Assembly (NCBI RefSeq): GCF_023276435.1
Contig: NZ_JALLPO010000006.1
Coordinates: 1 to 64,000, forward strand
From: Sphaerisporangium perillae
GTDB lineage: Bacteria; Actinomycetota; Actinomycetes; Streptosporangiales; Streptosporangiaceae
Direction: 5' to 3'
Length of the DNA stretch: 64,000 nt
The number at the start of each line of letters is the position of its first letter. Position 1 is the stretch's first letter. The notes below the pieces were generated by a model, which ran no database searches, was not told the DNA's origin, and worked only from the letters and a program-made list of their open reading frames with translations. The translations under genes were made by a program, and so were the position numbers. Shown one piece after another: positions 21,303 through 30,491 of the stretch.

Positions 21303-22588
21303 ACGCGGCCGGCACCACCTCGCGGGCGCCCGCCGTCCGGCGCCGGCGGCGAGGGGGCCTGCTACGCGAGCGCGACTTCCTGCTGCTGTGGACCGGCGAG
21401 ACCACGAGCGGCTTCGGCAGCTCCCTGACCGCCGTGGCGCTGCCGCTCGTGGCGATCACGACGCTGCACGCGAGCACGTTCGTCGTGGCGCTGCTCGCCG
21501 CCGCGGCCTGGGTGCCGTGGATGGTCATCGGCCTGCCCGCCGGGGCCTGGGTCGACCGGCTCCCCCGCCGGCCGGTGATGCTCGCCTGCGACGCCGCGTC
21601 GTTCCTGCTGTTCCTCAGCGTCCCGGTGGCCGCCTGGTGGGGAGTGCTCACCATCGGCCACCTGCTGGCCGTCTCGCTGCTCGCCGGCACCGCCAAGGTG
21701 TTCTTCCAGACCGCCTACCAGGTGTACCTGCCCGCCGTCGTCGCCCCCGCCGACCTGCCGGAGGGCAACGCGAAGCTGCAGGGCGGCGAGTCGGCCGTCC
21801 AGGTGGTGGGCCCGGGCGCCGCCGGCCTCATCGCGCAGGTGTCCGGGGCCGTGAACGGCCTGCTGGCCGACGCGCTCAGCTTCCTGGTCTCGGGGCTCTG
21901 CCTGCTCGGCATCAGGTCCCGTGAGGCCCCCGCCTCGCGCGAGCGGCACGCGAGCACGCTGCGGCGGGAGATCGGCGAGGGCCTGCGGTTCGTCGCCCGC
22001 GACCCCTACCTGCGGGTGCTCACGGTCTTCGGGGCCGCCAGCAACCTCGGCCTCATGGGATATCAGGCCATACTCGTTGTCTTCCTGGTGCGCGACGTCG
22101 GCGTGAGCGCCGGTACGGTCGGCGGCCTGATCGCCGCGATGAGCCTCGGCGGGGTGGCCGGCGCGGCGGGCGCCACCTACCTCTCCCGGCGGTTCGGGAG
22201 CGCCCGCGCCATGCTCGGGTGCGAGATGCTGGGAGCCCCGTTCGGGCTGCTCATCCCGCTGGCGAGCCCGGGGCCCGGCCTGGCGTTCGCGGTGGCGGGC
22301 GGCCTGTTCGTCGTCGCGGGAGTGGTCGCGGGCAACATCATCAAGGCGAGCTTCCGCCAGACCTACACTCCCCGCCACCTGATGGGCCGGGTGTCGGTGA
22401 GCATGCAGTTCGTCAACTACGGCACCATCCCGCTCGGCGCCCTGCTCGGCGGGGTGCTCGGCGACGCCATCGGCACCCGCCCGGCCATGTGGATCATGAT
22501 GGGTGCGCTCGCGCTGACAGGTCTGATCCTCCTGGCCGGTCCGCTCAAGAGCCGCCGCGACCTTCCGGTGGCTCCCGGCGCCGCCTGA
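21299..22588 (+). CDS. MFS transporter (enterobactin-exporter-like group)
   Basis: A 429-residue major facilitator with about 12 membrane segments. After an Arg-rich N-terminus, the loop between TM2 and TM3 carries GAWVDRLPRRPVML, the MFS motif A. TM5 has the VQVVGPGAAGLI pattern of the EntS/MFS_3 group, whose members export small molecules, including siderophores and drugs. Start GTG 21299 overlaps the regulator stop. The substrate is unknown; the paired ArsR-type gene suggests an inducible efflux pump. Confidence 0.87.
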   Translation: MNAAGTTSRAPAVRRRRRGGLLRERDFLLLWTGETTSGFGSSLTAVALPLVAITTLHASTFVVALLAAAAWVPWMVIGLPAGAWVDRLPRRPVMLACDAASFLLFLSVPVAAWWGVLTIGHLLAVSLLAGTAKVFFQTAYQVYLPAVVAPADLPEGNAKLQGGESAVQVVGPGAAGLIAQVSGAVNGLLADALSFLVSGLCLLGIRSREAPASRERHASTLRREIGEGLRFVARDPYLRVLTVFGAASNLGLMGYQAILVVFLVRDVGVSAGTVGGLIAAMSLGGVAGAAGATYLSRRFGSARAMLGCEMLGAPFGLLIPLASPGPGLAFAVAGGLFVVAGVVAGNIIKASFRQTYTPRHLMGRVSVSMQFVNYGTIPLGALLGGVLGDAIGTRPAMWIMMGALALTGLILLAGPLKSRRDLPVAPGAA

Positions 22589-22654
22589 ACCGGCCTGTGG
22601 AGCACGGCGAGGCCGCGGGCGTGGCCGCGCACGGCAGGACGGATGTCCGGCGCG

Positions 22655-23641
22655 TCAGGGACGTACAGCGCCGATGATGCTGCGGTAGGCGGAGAGCGGG
22701 ACGACCTTCACGACGTCCCCGGTGCGGGGCGCGTGGACCATCTTGCCGCCGCCGGCGTACATCCCGACGTGCCCGAGGCCGGCGGCGAAGAGCAGGTCGC
22801 CCGGCTGCAGGGCGTCCAGGGACACCCTGCGCGAGGCGCCCCAGGAGTACTGCCCGGCGGCCGTACGGGGCAGGCTGACCCCGGCGGCCCGCCAGGACGC
22901 CTGCGTGAGGCCCGAGCAGTCCCAGGCGCCTGGACCGGTCCCGCCGTAGCGGTAGGGCTTGCCCACCTGCGCGTAGGCGAACTGCAGCGCCGTGCGGGCG
23001 TTGCCGGACGCCGGCCCGGTGTACTTGATGCCGGCGCTGTTGGGATTGCCGGGGTTGTAGACGTTCAACCGGCGAAGCAGCTGCTCCTGCTCGCCGACGA
23101 GCTTCTCGACGTCCTTCTTCTGCTTGCGCAGGTCGTCCAGGAGCTTGAGCGCCTTGTCGTAGGCGCCCTTGGCCTTGTCACGCTGCCCCTTGAGCGAGCG
23201 GGTGGCGTTCTCGTACTCGCTCAGCTTCCGCGACTGGCCGGCGGACATCTGGTCGATCGAGGCGAGGCCGCTCAGGAGCGACTCGGGGTCCTCCTGGGTG
23301 ACGAGGTTGGGCCAGGCCAGGATGTCGCCCGACTGGTAGGTGCTGACCGCGACCGACACCAGGCCGAGGCGCAGGTCGTCGATCCTGCCGACCTGCGTCT
23401 TCAGCCGGCCGTTGAGGAGGTTGTACTCCTTGCGGGCCTTCTTGTACTGCTCGCCGGCGTCGTTGTATCGGTCGACCACCTTGTCGGCCTGGTCGTTCAG
23501 CTTGGCGAGCCGCGCCTTGGTCTGCGCGACGGTGGGCTTGGGCTTCGCCTCTGCCCCGCCTGCCTGCGTGACCATGACGACGGCGATGAGACCGGCTACG
23601 ACCGGTATCCGCCCGGCTCTCCGGATGCCACGCACGACCAC
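22655..23641 (-). CDS. RipA-like NlpC/P60 D,L-endopeptidase with coiled-coil N-domain
   Basis: A 328-residue secreted peptidoglycan hydrolase. A signal peptide (to about residue 32, AEA) is followed by a long charged coiled-coil domain (about 38-190), like the autoinhibitory N-domain of RipA/Streptomyces SwlA-type enzymes. The C-terminal NlpC/P60 domain has AWDCSGLTQASW (Cys), GLGHVGMYAG (His) and KMVHAPRTG, so it is catalytically complete. It would cut the D-Glu-mDAP bond of stem peptides during growth or division. Unlike its neighbour at 19462-20163 it has no riboswitch in its upstream region. It converges on the MFS gene. Confidence 0.88.
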   Translation of the reverse strand: MVVRGIRRAGRIPVVAGLIAVVMVTQAGGAEAKPKPTVAQTKARLAKLNDQADKVVDRYNDAGEQYKKARKEYNLLNGRLKTQVGRIDDLRLGLVSVAVSTYQSGDILAWPNLVTQEDPESLLSGLASIDQMSAGQSRKLSEYENATRSLKGQRDKAKGAYDKALKLLDDLRKQKKDVEKLVGEQEQLLRRLNVYNPGNPNSAGIKYTGPASGNARTALQFAYAQVGKPYRYGGTGPGAWDCSGLTQASWRAAGVSLPRTAAGQYSWGASRRVSLDALQPGDLLFAAGLGHVGMYAGGGKMVHAPRTGDVVKVVPLSAYRSIIGAVRP

Positions 23642-23836
23642 TGCGACGCCAGCTCCCTCGAGTGAGACAAGTGAGACAACCTGGGCGGCGATCCTACAGA
23701 AAAGGTAAGGACACCTGCACCTTTTCCCCAGGAAATGCTATTGATTCGTCTCTGCCCACCCACCGCCGCGTCACTCTACGGAGCCGCCCTCACACAGGGA
23801 GTCGCCCGGCCCTCGGCGAGACGGCGGGATGTACGG

Positions 23837-25159
23837 TCAGGAACGGCCGAGGCGGCGGAGCAGCAGGGTGGCCGGGACGGGACGGGCGCCCATCCGGCGC
23901 ACCGAGTCGGCCACCTCGCGGTCGGAGGACACCACCGCGACCGCGCGGCCGGGCGGCTCGGCGCGGACGAGCTGCCGGATGAGGTCGTCGGCGATCTCCC
24001 CCGGCGCGCTGAACAGCACCCGCACGCCCCGCGGCGCCGACACCTGCACCGGGCCGTTCAGCTCCGCGCCGTCGAACGCGCACGTGACCTCGACCCTGGT
24101 CTGCACGGCCAGGCCGCCGAGGCCGGTGAGCAGCCGCGAGCGCTGGTCGAGCAGCGTCAGCGACGGGTAGCCGGTCTTGGTGACGTTGTAGCCGTCCACG
24201 ATGAGGTGGAGATGCGGGATGGCGAGGAGCTGGTCGAGCAGCGCCGGGTCGTCGTCGGCGAGGGCGCGGGCCGGCACGGCGCGCACCGAAGGCCGCCCGG
24301 GGCTCACGGCGGTCACCGAGTCGGCCGGCTTGCTGATCGCGACGGGCAGCGCCAGCTCACTGCGCAGTCCCGCCGCCGCGTCCTGGAGGGTGTCCAGGAG
24401 CACGCGGATGCGGGCGTCCTCGATGCTGCGGCCCTCACGCGTGGCGCGGCGGCTCGCCTCCAGGGCCCGCTCCGCGTCGGAGAGACGCTCGCGGACCTTG
24501 CGCAACTCGCTCTCGGCGGTGCTGGTGGCCGAGGTGACCGAGGCCCTGGCCTCCTGCTCCATCGCCTGCAGCTCGGCGGCGCGCTCCTCGGCCAGCCTGC
24601 CGCGCTCCCTGGCGTCATGCAGCCTGCGGCGCAGGTCGGCGACCTCCGCGCGGGACACCTTGAGCTGCTCGCGCAACCGGTCGGTCTCCTCCTTGGCGGC
24701 GGCCTTCTGTGCGGCGAGCTGCTCGCGCAGCCGTACGACGGCATGCTCCTGCGCGCTGCCTTCGGCGGCCGCGGCCGCCTGCTCGAGGTCGGCGCGGGCG
24801 ATCTCCACCAGATCGGGCCATCCGGGCGGCCGCGTCAGGTAGGCGGCGGACGCGACGATCACCGGCTCGGCCGCGGGCGGGACGTTGCCCTCCTCCAGGC
24901 TGGCGACCAGCTCGGGCCAGGCCTCCTGGAGGCTCTCGGCGACGATCTCGCGGAACTCCTTGTCGGTCTCCAGCTGCGCGGCGATCGGCGCGCTGCCCAG
25001 CCGGGCGCGCTTGCGCGGGTCGAACCGGGCGATCCCCCGGAGCGGCGGCGGGATCGCGGCCGGCTGCAACGTGCCGAGCACCTGGGCGGCGAGCTCGACG
25101 ACATGTAAGCGGACCTGCTCGGGCAGCGGGCGAGACAGGCCTTCTCCGGCTGAACTCAT
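23837..25159 (-). CDS. NYN (YacP-like) domain protein with long coiled coil
   Basis: A 440-residue cytoplasmic protein. Residues about 10-115 form an N-terminal helical region of unknown fold. Residues about 115-265 are a charged coiled coil with many Arg, Glu and Ala. The C-terminal domain (about 290-440) is a NYN/PIN-like nuclease fold: HLIVDGYNVTKTG carries the first Asp pair, CAFDGAEL the second acid, and VVSSDREVADSVRRMGA the third. The family includes YacP (Rae1), a ribosome-associated endoribonuclease, so RNA cleavage is plausible. ATG 25159 is chosen over upstream starts because the similar region begins there and GGGGAAG precedes it. Confidence 0.82.
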   Translation of the reverse strand: MSSAGEGLSRPLPEQVRLHVVELAAQVLGTLQPAAIPPPLRGIARFDPRKRARLGSAPIAAQLETDKEFREIVAESLQEAWPELVASLEEGNVPPAAEPVIVASAAYLTRPPGWPDLVEIARADLEQAAAAAEGSAQEHAVVRLREQLAAQKAAAKEETDRLREQLKVSRAEVADLRRRLHDARERGRLAEERAAELQAMEQEARASVTSATSTAESELRKVRERLSDAERALEASRRATREGRSIEDARIRVLLDTLQDAAAGLRSELALPVAISKPADSVTAVSPGRPSVRAVPARALADDDPALLDQLLAIPHLHLIVDGYNVTKTGYPSLTLLDQRSRLLTGLGGLAVQTRVEVTCAFDGAELNGPVQVSAPRGVRVLFSAPGEIADDLIRQLVRAEPPGRAVAVVSSDREVADSVRRMGARPVPATLLLRRLGRS

Positions 25160-25382
25160 CCGTCTTCCCCTAGCTGACTGGCCGTTCAATTCTCGTCTAT
25201 CCGACAAGGGTACGGCTGACGCGTCCGTGGTCAGCGCGCTTCCCACCGGGTTCTGGACCCCCGGCTGCCCCGCGAGCCACGCCTCCGACCCCCTGCCGCC
25301 GGGTTACCGGCCGGTGAACGGCATATGGACAAGCGCTTGGTACGGGTATACGACAGGGCCACCACCGATGAGGGAGACCGCG

Positions 25383-26516
25383 ATGGCGACGCCCGGCGAC
25401 CGAAGCACCGAACCGGAAGAGATGCGCACCTCGACCCGTGACCTGGGCGAACTCCGCGAGCGCCTGCAGAACTGGCTCACCGGCCGGCTGGAGGGGGCCA
25501 CCGGGGTGACCGTGTCGGAGCTGTCGCGTCCCTCCGCCAACGGCCTGTCCAGCGAGACGCTGTTCTTCACCGCGTCCTGGACCGAAGACCAGGCGGATCA
25601 GCGGCTCGAATGCGTCGCGAGGATGGCCCCGGCCGCGGAGGCCGTGCCCGTCTTTCCCGAATACGACCTCGCGAAGCAGTTCGAGGTGATGCGGGTGGCA
25701 CGGCTGCGGGCCGGCATCCCCGTCCCGCTGGCCCTGTGGTTCGAGCCCGACCCCCTCCCCCTCGGGTCCGCCTTCCTGGTGATGGAACGGGAGACCGGGG
25801 ACGTCCCGCCGGACCTGATCCCCTACACCTTCGAAGGCTGGCTCGCCGACGCCAAGCCCGCCGACCTCGCCGGCCTGCAGCACCGGACCGTCGAGATCCT
25901 CGCGCGGCTGCACGACGCGCCCCTGCGGCCGGAGGAGATCGCCTTCCTGCGGTCGGAGCACCCCGGCGGCTCGGCGCTGCGGCGGCACGTCGAGGAGCAG
26001 CGGGCCTACTACCAGTGGGCCCATGGCGCCCGGCGCATCCCCGTCCTTGAGGAGGCGTTCGCCTGGCTCGAGGACCATTGGCCGGACGAGACCGGGGACG
26101 ACGTCATCAGCTGGGGCGACGCGCGCATCGGCAACGTGATGTACCGCGACTTCACGCCCGTCGCGGTGCTCGACTGGGAGATGGCGGCCGTCGGTCCACG
26201 TGAGATCGACATCGCCTGGATGATCTTCCTGCACCGCTTCTTCCAGGACGTCGCCGAGATCATGGGCCTTCCCGGCCTGCCCGGCTTCATGACCCGCGAG
26301 AAGGTCTGCGCCCAGTACCGGTCCCTGTCCGGATACCAGCCCAGGGACATGGAGTTCTACGAGATGTACGCCGCCCTGCGGCACGGGATCATCATGGCCC
26401 GCGTCTGGCAGCGGCGGATCCACTTCGGCGAGCAGGCGATGCCCGACGACCCGAACGACCTGGTCATGCACCGCGCCGCGATCGAGAGCATGCTCGACGG
26501 CGGCTACTGGAAGTGA
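25383..26516 (+). CDS. Phosphotransferase family (APH/ACAD10-like kinase) protein
   Basis: A 377-residue protein kinase-like fold enzyme of the aminoglycoside phosphotransferase superfamily, subgroup related to the ACAD10/11 kinase domain. It shows FLVMERETG at the hinge, VISWGDARIGNVMY (Brenner-type catalytic loop, with W-G-D in place of H-G-D) and VAVLDWEMAAVGPREIDIAW (metal-binding Asp). AGGGAG sits 6 bases before ATG 25383. The true substrate, an acyl-CoA derivative or another small hydroxyl compound, is unknown. Antibiotic resistance is possible but not supported by anything nearby. The following exonuclease gene overlaps its stop codon. Confidence 0.8.
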   Translation: MATPGDRSTEPEEMRTSTRDLGELRERLQNWLTGRLEGATGVTVSELSRPSANGLSSETLFFTASWTEDQADQRLECVARMAPAAEAVPVFPEYDLAKQFEVMRVARLRAGIPVPLALWFEPDPLPLGSAFLVMERETGDVPPDLIPYTFEGWLADAKPADLAGLQHRTVEILARLHDAPLRPEEIAFLRSEHPGGSALRRHVEEQRAYYQWAHGARRIPVLEEAFAWLEDHWPDETGDDVISWGDARIGNVMYRDFTPVAVLDWEMAAVGPREIDIAWMIFLHRFFQDVAEIMGLPGLPGFMTREKVCAQYRSLSGYQPRDMEFYEMYAALRHGIIMARVWQRRIHFGEQAMPDDPNDLVMHRAAIESMLDGGYWK

Positions 26517-28300
26517 TCGAAGCAGGGACCGCCGGTACCGAACTGTCGGAGCGCGCTCGTATGGTCATGCACGTGGAGATCGGGGTTCAAGGAACGCTTG
26601 ACGAGCTCGGCACGCCCCTCGACCAGGTGACCTTCGTCGTGTTCGACCTGGAGACGACGGGCGGGTCGCCCGCCGAGCACGCCATCACCGAGATCGGCGC
26701 GGTCAAGGTGCGCGGCGGCGAGGTGCTCGGCGAGTTCGCCACCCTGGTCGACCCGGGGCGTCCCATCCCGCCGTTCATCACCGTGCTCACCGGCATCACC
26801 GACGTGATGGTCATCGCCGCGCCGCGCATCGAGCAGGTCCTGCCGTCCTTCCTGGAGTTCGTGCGCGGCGCCACGCTGGTCGCGCACAACGCCCCCTTCG
26901 ACGTGGGCTTCATCAAGGCCAACTGCCAGACCCACGGCTATCCCCCGCCGGTCAACCCCGTGGTCGACACCGCCGACCTGGCGCGGCGGGTGCTCACCCG
27001 CGACGAGGTCCCCAACTGCAAGCTCTCGACGCTGGCCAGGGTCTTCCGGAGCACCACCGAGCCGTGCCACCGGGCCCTCGCCGACGCCAAGGCGACCGTC
27101 GACGTGCTGCACGCGCTGATCGAGCGCGTCGGGGCGTACGGCGTGCAGACCCTCGAAGAGCTCAAGGGCTTCGTGCGGGCGCCGACGCCCGAGCAGAAGC
27201 GCAAGCGCCACCTGGCCGCGAGCGTCCCGAGCGCCCCGGGCGTCTACGTCTTCGAGGACGAGCGCGGCGAGGCGCTGTACGTCGGCAAGAGCGGCGACCT
27301 GCGCACCCGCGTCAAGTCCTACTTCACCGCGAGCGAGACCCGGCCCCGCATCCGCGAGATGATCGGCATCGCCGAGCGGGTGCGGCCGATCGTGTGCGCC
27401 ACCGGCCTGGAGGCGGAGGTCAGGGAGCTGCGGCTGATCGGGTCCACCAAACCCCGCTACAACCGCCGGTCCCGCTTCCCGGAGAAGGTCGTCTGGCTCA
27501 AGCTGACCGACGAGCCCTTCCCTCGCCTGTCCATCGTCCGCGAGGTCAAGGCCGACCAGGCCACCTACCTCGGCCCCTTCACCTCCGCGCGCGGCGCCGA
27601 GGACGCCCGCACGGCGCTGTACGAGGCGGTGCCGCTGCGCCAGTGCACCGAGCGCATCACCGTGCGCACCCGGCGGCCCGCCTGCGCGCTGGCCGAGATG
27701 GGCCGCTGCGGGGCGCCGTGCGAGGGCCGCGAGGGCATCGACGACTACCGCCGCCACGCCGACGAGGCCCGGGCCGCCATGGAGAACGACCCCGGCCCGG
27801 TGTTCTCCGCGCTGGAGGCCCGCATGGAACGGCTGTCCGCCGAGCAGCGCTACGAGGAGGCCGCCGTCGACCGCGACCGGCTCGCCGTCTACGTGCGCAC
27901 CGCCGCGCGCATGCAGCGGCTCCGGTCGCTGACCGGCATTCCCGAGCTGATCGCGGCGAGCCCCGCGTTCGACGGCGGGTGGGACATCCACGTCGTGCGG
28001 CACGGCCGGCTGGCCGCCGCGGGGGTGATGCCCAAGGGCGCCCACCCGAACCCGTACGTCGACGCCCTGGTCGCCACCGCCGAGACCGTGACCCCCGGCC
28101 CCGGCCCGCTGCCCGCCGCCATCGCCGAGGAGACCGAGTGCATCCTGCGCTGGCTCGACTCCCCCGGCGTCCGCCTGGTACGCGTCGAGGGCACCTGGAG
28201 CCTCCCCGCCCGTGGCGCCGGCCGCCTCAAAGAACGCATCGACCGCGCCTACAAGGGCCTGCAACCCCGCCAACCCCGCGAAGGCCGCCCCCTGCGCTGA
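26513..28300 (+). CDS. DEDDh exonuclease fused to GIY-YIG/UVR (UvrC-like) domains
   Basis: A nuclease fusion of up to 595 residues. Residues about 35-200 are a DnaQ-like 3'-5' exonuclease: VFDLETTG (DxE), VAHNAPFDVGF (Asp) and CHRALADAKAT (His and Asp), so all DEDDh residues are present. Residues about 240-330 are the UvrC-type GIY-YIG endonuclease (PGVYVFEDERGEALYVGK). A Cys-rich patch follows (CALAEMGRCGAPCEG), and then a UVR helix pair (LEARMERLSAEQRYEEAAVDRDRLA) that in UvrC contacts UvrB. The RNase H-like nuclease half and HhH motifs of UvrC are missing. Mycobacterial Rv2191 has this make-up as I recall. GTG 26513 overlaps the previous stop; ATG 26561 is the alternative start. Confidence 0.9.
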   Translation: MIEAGTAGTELSERARMVMHVEIGVQGTLDELGTPLDQVTFVVFDLETTGGSPAEHAITEIGAVKVRGGEVLGEFATLVDPGRPIPPFITVLTGITDVMVIAAPRIEQVLPSFLEFVRGATLVAHNAPFDVGFIKANCQTHGYPPPVNPVVDTADLARRVLTRDEVPNCKLSTLARVFRSTTEPCHRALADAKATVDVLHALIERVGAYGVQTLEELKGFVRAPTPEQKRKRHLAASVPSAPGVYVFEDERGEALYVGKSGDLRTRVKSYFTASETRPRIREMIGIAERVRPIVCATGLEAEVRELRLIGSTKPRYNRRSRFPEKVVWLKLTDEPFPRLSIVREVKADQATYLGPFTSARGAEDARTALYEAVPLRQCTERITVRTRRPACALAEMGRCGAPCEGREGIDDYRRHADEARAAMENDPGPVFSALEARMERLSAEQRYEEAAVDRDRLAVYVRTAARMQRLRSLTGIPELIAASPAFDGGWDIHVVRHGRLAAAGVMPKGAHPNPYVDALVATAETVTPGPGPLPAAIAEETECILRWLDSPGVRLVRVEGTWSLPARGAGRLKERIDRAYKGLQPRQPREGRPLR

Positions 28301-28408
28301 CAGGGCGTGCTCACGCCTGAAGCACCTGGCGCAGCCGCGGCAGTCGTGGTGTACGCGTCGGCGAGCAGCGGGTGACACACACGTCCAGAACTTCGCGACC
28401 AAAGATCG

Positions 28409-29068
28409 TTAGGTGGCTCCAGTGCGTACCAGGCCGCTTTCGTAGGCAAAGACCACGGCCTGGACACGGTCGCGCAGGGCGAGTTTGGCCAGCACGCGGC
28501 TGACGTGGGTTTTGACGGTGCCCTCGGACAGGAAGAGGGAGTCGGCGATCTCGGTGTTGGACAGGCCGCGGGCGATGAGGCTCAGCACCTCGCGTTCGCG
28601 TTCGGTCAGAACGTCGAGGTCGGCTGTGGGTGTGACCGGGGCGGCGCCGATGCCGACGTATCGTTCGAGGAGTCGGCGGGTCACGCTGGGCGCGACGACC
28701 GCGTCGCCTCGTGCGACCACACGGATGGCTGAGAGCAGGTCGGGCGCGAGGGTGTCTTTGAGGAGGAATCCGCTGGCGCCGGCGTGGAGGGCGGCGTAGA
28801 CGTACTCGTCGAGGTCGAAGGTCGTCAGCATCAGTACCCGGATCCGGCTGGTGCCGACGCAGATGCGGCGGGTCGCCTCGACGCCGTCGACCTCGGGCAT
28901 CCGGACGTCCATCAGCACGACGTCGGGTTGGAGTTCGAGGGCCAACTCCGCTGCCTGCGCGCCGTCGCCTGCCTCGCCGACGACCTGCATGTCGGGGGCG
29001 TTCTCCAGGATCATGCGGAAGCCGGTACGGACGAGGGCCTGGTCGTCGGCGAGCAGTACGCGGATCAT
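28409..29068 (-). CDS. NarL/LuxR-family response regulator
   Basis: A 219-residue response regulator. The receiver (residues 1-120) has the acidic pair Asp8/Asp9, phospho-acceptor Asp54 in VVLMDVRMPE, a Thr (MLTTFD) and the Lys in FLLKD. The C-terminal LuxR helix-turn-helix contains LTEREREVLSLIARGLSNTEIADSLFLS and VKTHVSRVL. It is the second gene after its sensor kinase, overlapping it by ATGA. Candidate target DNA is the ACATCTG inverted repeat at 30417-30434 in front of the divergent TAP/MacAB operon. Confidence 0.93.
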   Translation of the reverse strand: MIRVLLADDQALVRTGFRMILENAPDMQVVGEAGDGAQAAELALELQPDVVLMDVRMPEVDGVEATRRICVGTSRIRVLMLTTFDLDEYVYAALHAGASGFLLKDTLAPDLLSAIRVVARGDAVVAPSVTRRLLERYVGIGAAPVTPTADLDVLTEREREVLSLIARGLSNTEIADSLFLSEGTVKTHVSRVLAKLALRDRVQAVVFAYESGLVRTGAT

Positions 29069-30345
29069 GCGGCGTGTCCCTGGATCGGGAGCGCTGCCCG
29101 CACGGCGAACCCGCCTCGGGGTTCGGGGCCTGCAGCGAACGTGCCGCCGAGCAACTTAACGCGCTCGCGCATGCCTCGCAGCCCGTTTCCTCCGCCAATG
29201 TCCCCGGCCCGGCCGTGGCCGTTGTCGCTGATCTCGATGCCGATCTCCGCATCGTGGTAGTTGAGGACCACGCTGGCGGTGGCACCCGTTCCGGCGTGCT
29301 TCATGGTGTTGGTCAGGGCTTCCTGCACGATGCGGTAGGCCGACAGATCCACTGCCGAGGGCAGCGCCGCAGGTGAACCCTCCACGCGGAGCCGTACCGG
29401 TGTGCCTGCCCTGTTCACCTGGGCGAGCAGGGCGGACAGGTGCGCGAGGCCGGGTTGCGGATGCCAGGCGTCGTCCACCTCTCCCACTGCGGTGAGCACT
29501 CGTCGCATGTCGGCGAGGGAGCCGCGGCCGGTGTTGACGATCGCTTCCAGTGCGACCCGGGTATCGGTGGGGTTGTTGTCGAGCGCGGCGGCGCCGCCTT
29601 GGGCCTGGATCACCATGAGGGACAGGCCGTGGGCCACGACGTCGTGCAGTTCCCGGCTGATCCGCCCGCGCTCGGCGGCCACCGCGAGCGCCGCCTGCTG
29701 GTCGCGTTCGCGTTCGAGATCCCGGGCGTGTGCGTGGAGCTCATCGAGGTAGGCGCGGCGGCTGCGGGCGCCGGAACCGATCGCCCAGGAGGCGACCAGA
29801 ACCGATCCGAGCACAGACAGGCCACTCCAGGTATCGGCCGAGGCGCTGCGGTGGACCCTCATGACCTCTTTCGGCGTGGATGGGGTGTCGAGGCCGGGGC
29901 CCGTCGAGAGCACATCTGATGGCCCAGGTATCGGACGTGCGTCGTACAGGCTCCATCCGGAGGCGACAAGCAGCAAGCAGGCCAGGACGGCGAGCGAGAC
30001 GGCCCGTTCGTAGCGGGTGGCGACGGTGTAGAGCAGGACCAGCAGGCTCAGATCGATGATCATCAGGGGCGCGGCCTTGGCCACGTGCACCACGGCAGAG
30101 AGCACGCAGAAGGCGAGCATCGGCATCGGCCGGCGCCTGCGGAGCGTGACACCGACCGCGGCCAGTGCCGTCGCCCCCCACCAGAGTGCGAGCTGTACGG
30201 CCTGCCCGCCGACGACGGGGGTGCCCGCCGTCTTGCCCACGATCGCGTTCGGGTCGTTGACCAGCACGCAGATCGCGAGCAGCACGGCGGCCAGCGCCGC
30301 GTCCTGCGGCATCGGCAAGCGTGACCACGCGCGAAGATCCGTCAT
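29065..30345 (-). CDS. NarL-type sensor histidine kinase (HisKA_3)
   Basis: A 426-residue membrane kinase with five or six N-terminal hydrophobic segments within residues 15-200 and almost no extracytoplasmic loop except around 150-180. The HisKA_3 domain follows a coiled coil and carries the phospho-His in ISRELHDVVAHGLS. The HATPase part shows EALTNTMKHAG (N-box), IEISDNGHG and GNGLRGMRERV (G-boxes). Such intramembrane sensors often detect envelope damage or act with a transporter. It overlaps its regulator gene and is divergent from the hydrolase-lipoprotein-MacAB operon, its probable target. Confidence 0.92.
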   Translation of the reverse strand: MTDLRAWSRLPMPQDAALAAVLLAICVLVNDPNAIVGKTAGTPVVGGQAVQLALWWGATALAAVGVTLRRRRPMPMLAFCVLSAVVHVAKAAPLMIIDLSLLVLLYTVATRYERAVSLAVLACLLLVASGWSLYDARPIPGPSDVLSTGPGLDTPSTPKEVMRVHRSASADTWSGLSVLGSVLVASWAIGSGARSRRAYLDELHAHARDLERERDQQAALAVAAERGRISRELHDVVAHGLSLMVIQAQGGAAALDNNPTDTRVALEAIVNTGRGSLADMRRVLTAVGEVDDAWHPQPGLAHLSALLAQVNRAGTPVRLRVEGSPAALPSAVDLSAYRIVQEALTNTMKHAGTGATASVVLNYHDAEIGIEISDNGHGRAGDIGGGNGLRGMRERVKLLGGTFAAGPEPRGGFAVRAALPIQGHAA

Positions 30346-30416
30346 GAACCTGTGAGCTTACGGCCAGGCCCGACGCGCGCGCGTCTGCCGCAAGTCTGAT
30401 CCGGCGGCGCCGGGAT

Positions 30417-30434
30417 ACATCTGGCGACAGATGT
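30417..30434. promoter_or_regulatory. Inverted repeat between the two-component system and its divergent operon
   Basis: ACATCTG-GCGA-CAGATGT, a perfect 7-bp inverted repeat, sits 72 bases before the kinase start on one side and 58 bases before the TAP-hydrolase start on the other. It is the best candidate for a response-regulator site acting on both promoters. Binding is inferred. Confidence 0.5.
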
Positions 30435-30491
30435 GAACATGCGGCTGGGGGCAGACGCGGGTTCAGCGCGGCCGGCAGCAGGGTTGGCCGC

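Noticed and set aside
22589-22654. Terminator between the convergent MFS and RipA-like genes
   Set aside because: Only weak GC-rich pairing is possible. I could not define a convincing stem.
25383-26516. Aminoglycoside-resistance gene
   Set aside because: The fold is APH-like, but motifs fit the ACAD10-type group better and no resistance or antibiotic cluster is nearby.
26504-28402. A 632-codon frame on the minus strand
   Set aside because: It mirrors the exonuclease/GIY-YIG gene, whose motifs are unmistakable.
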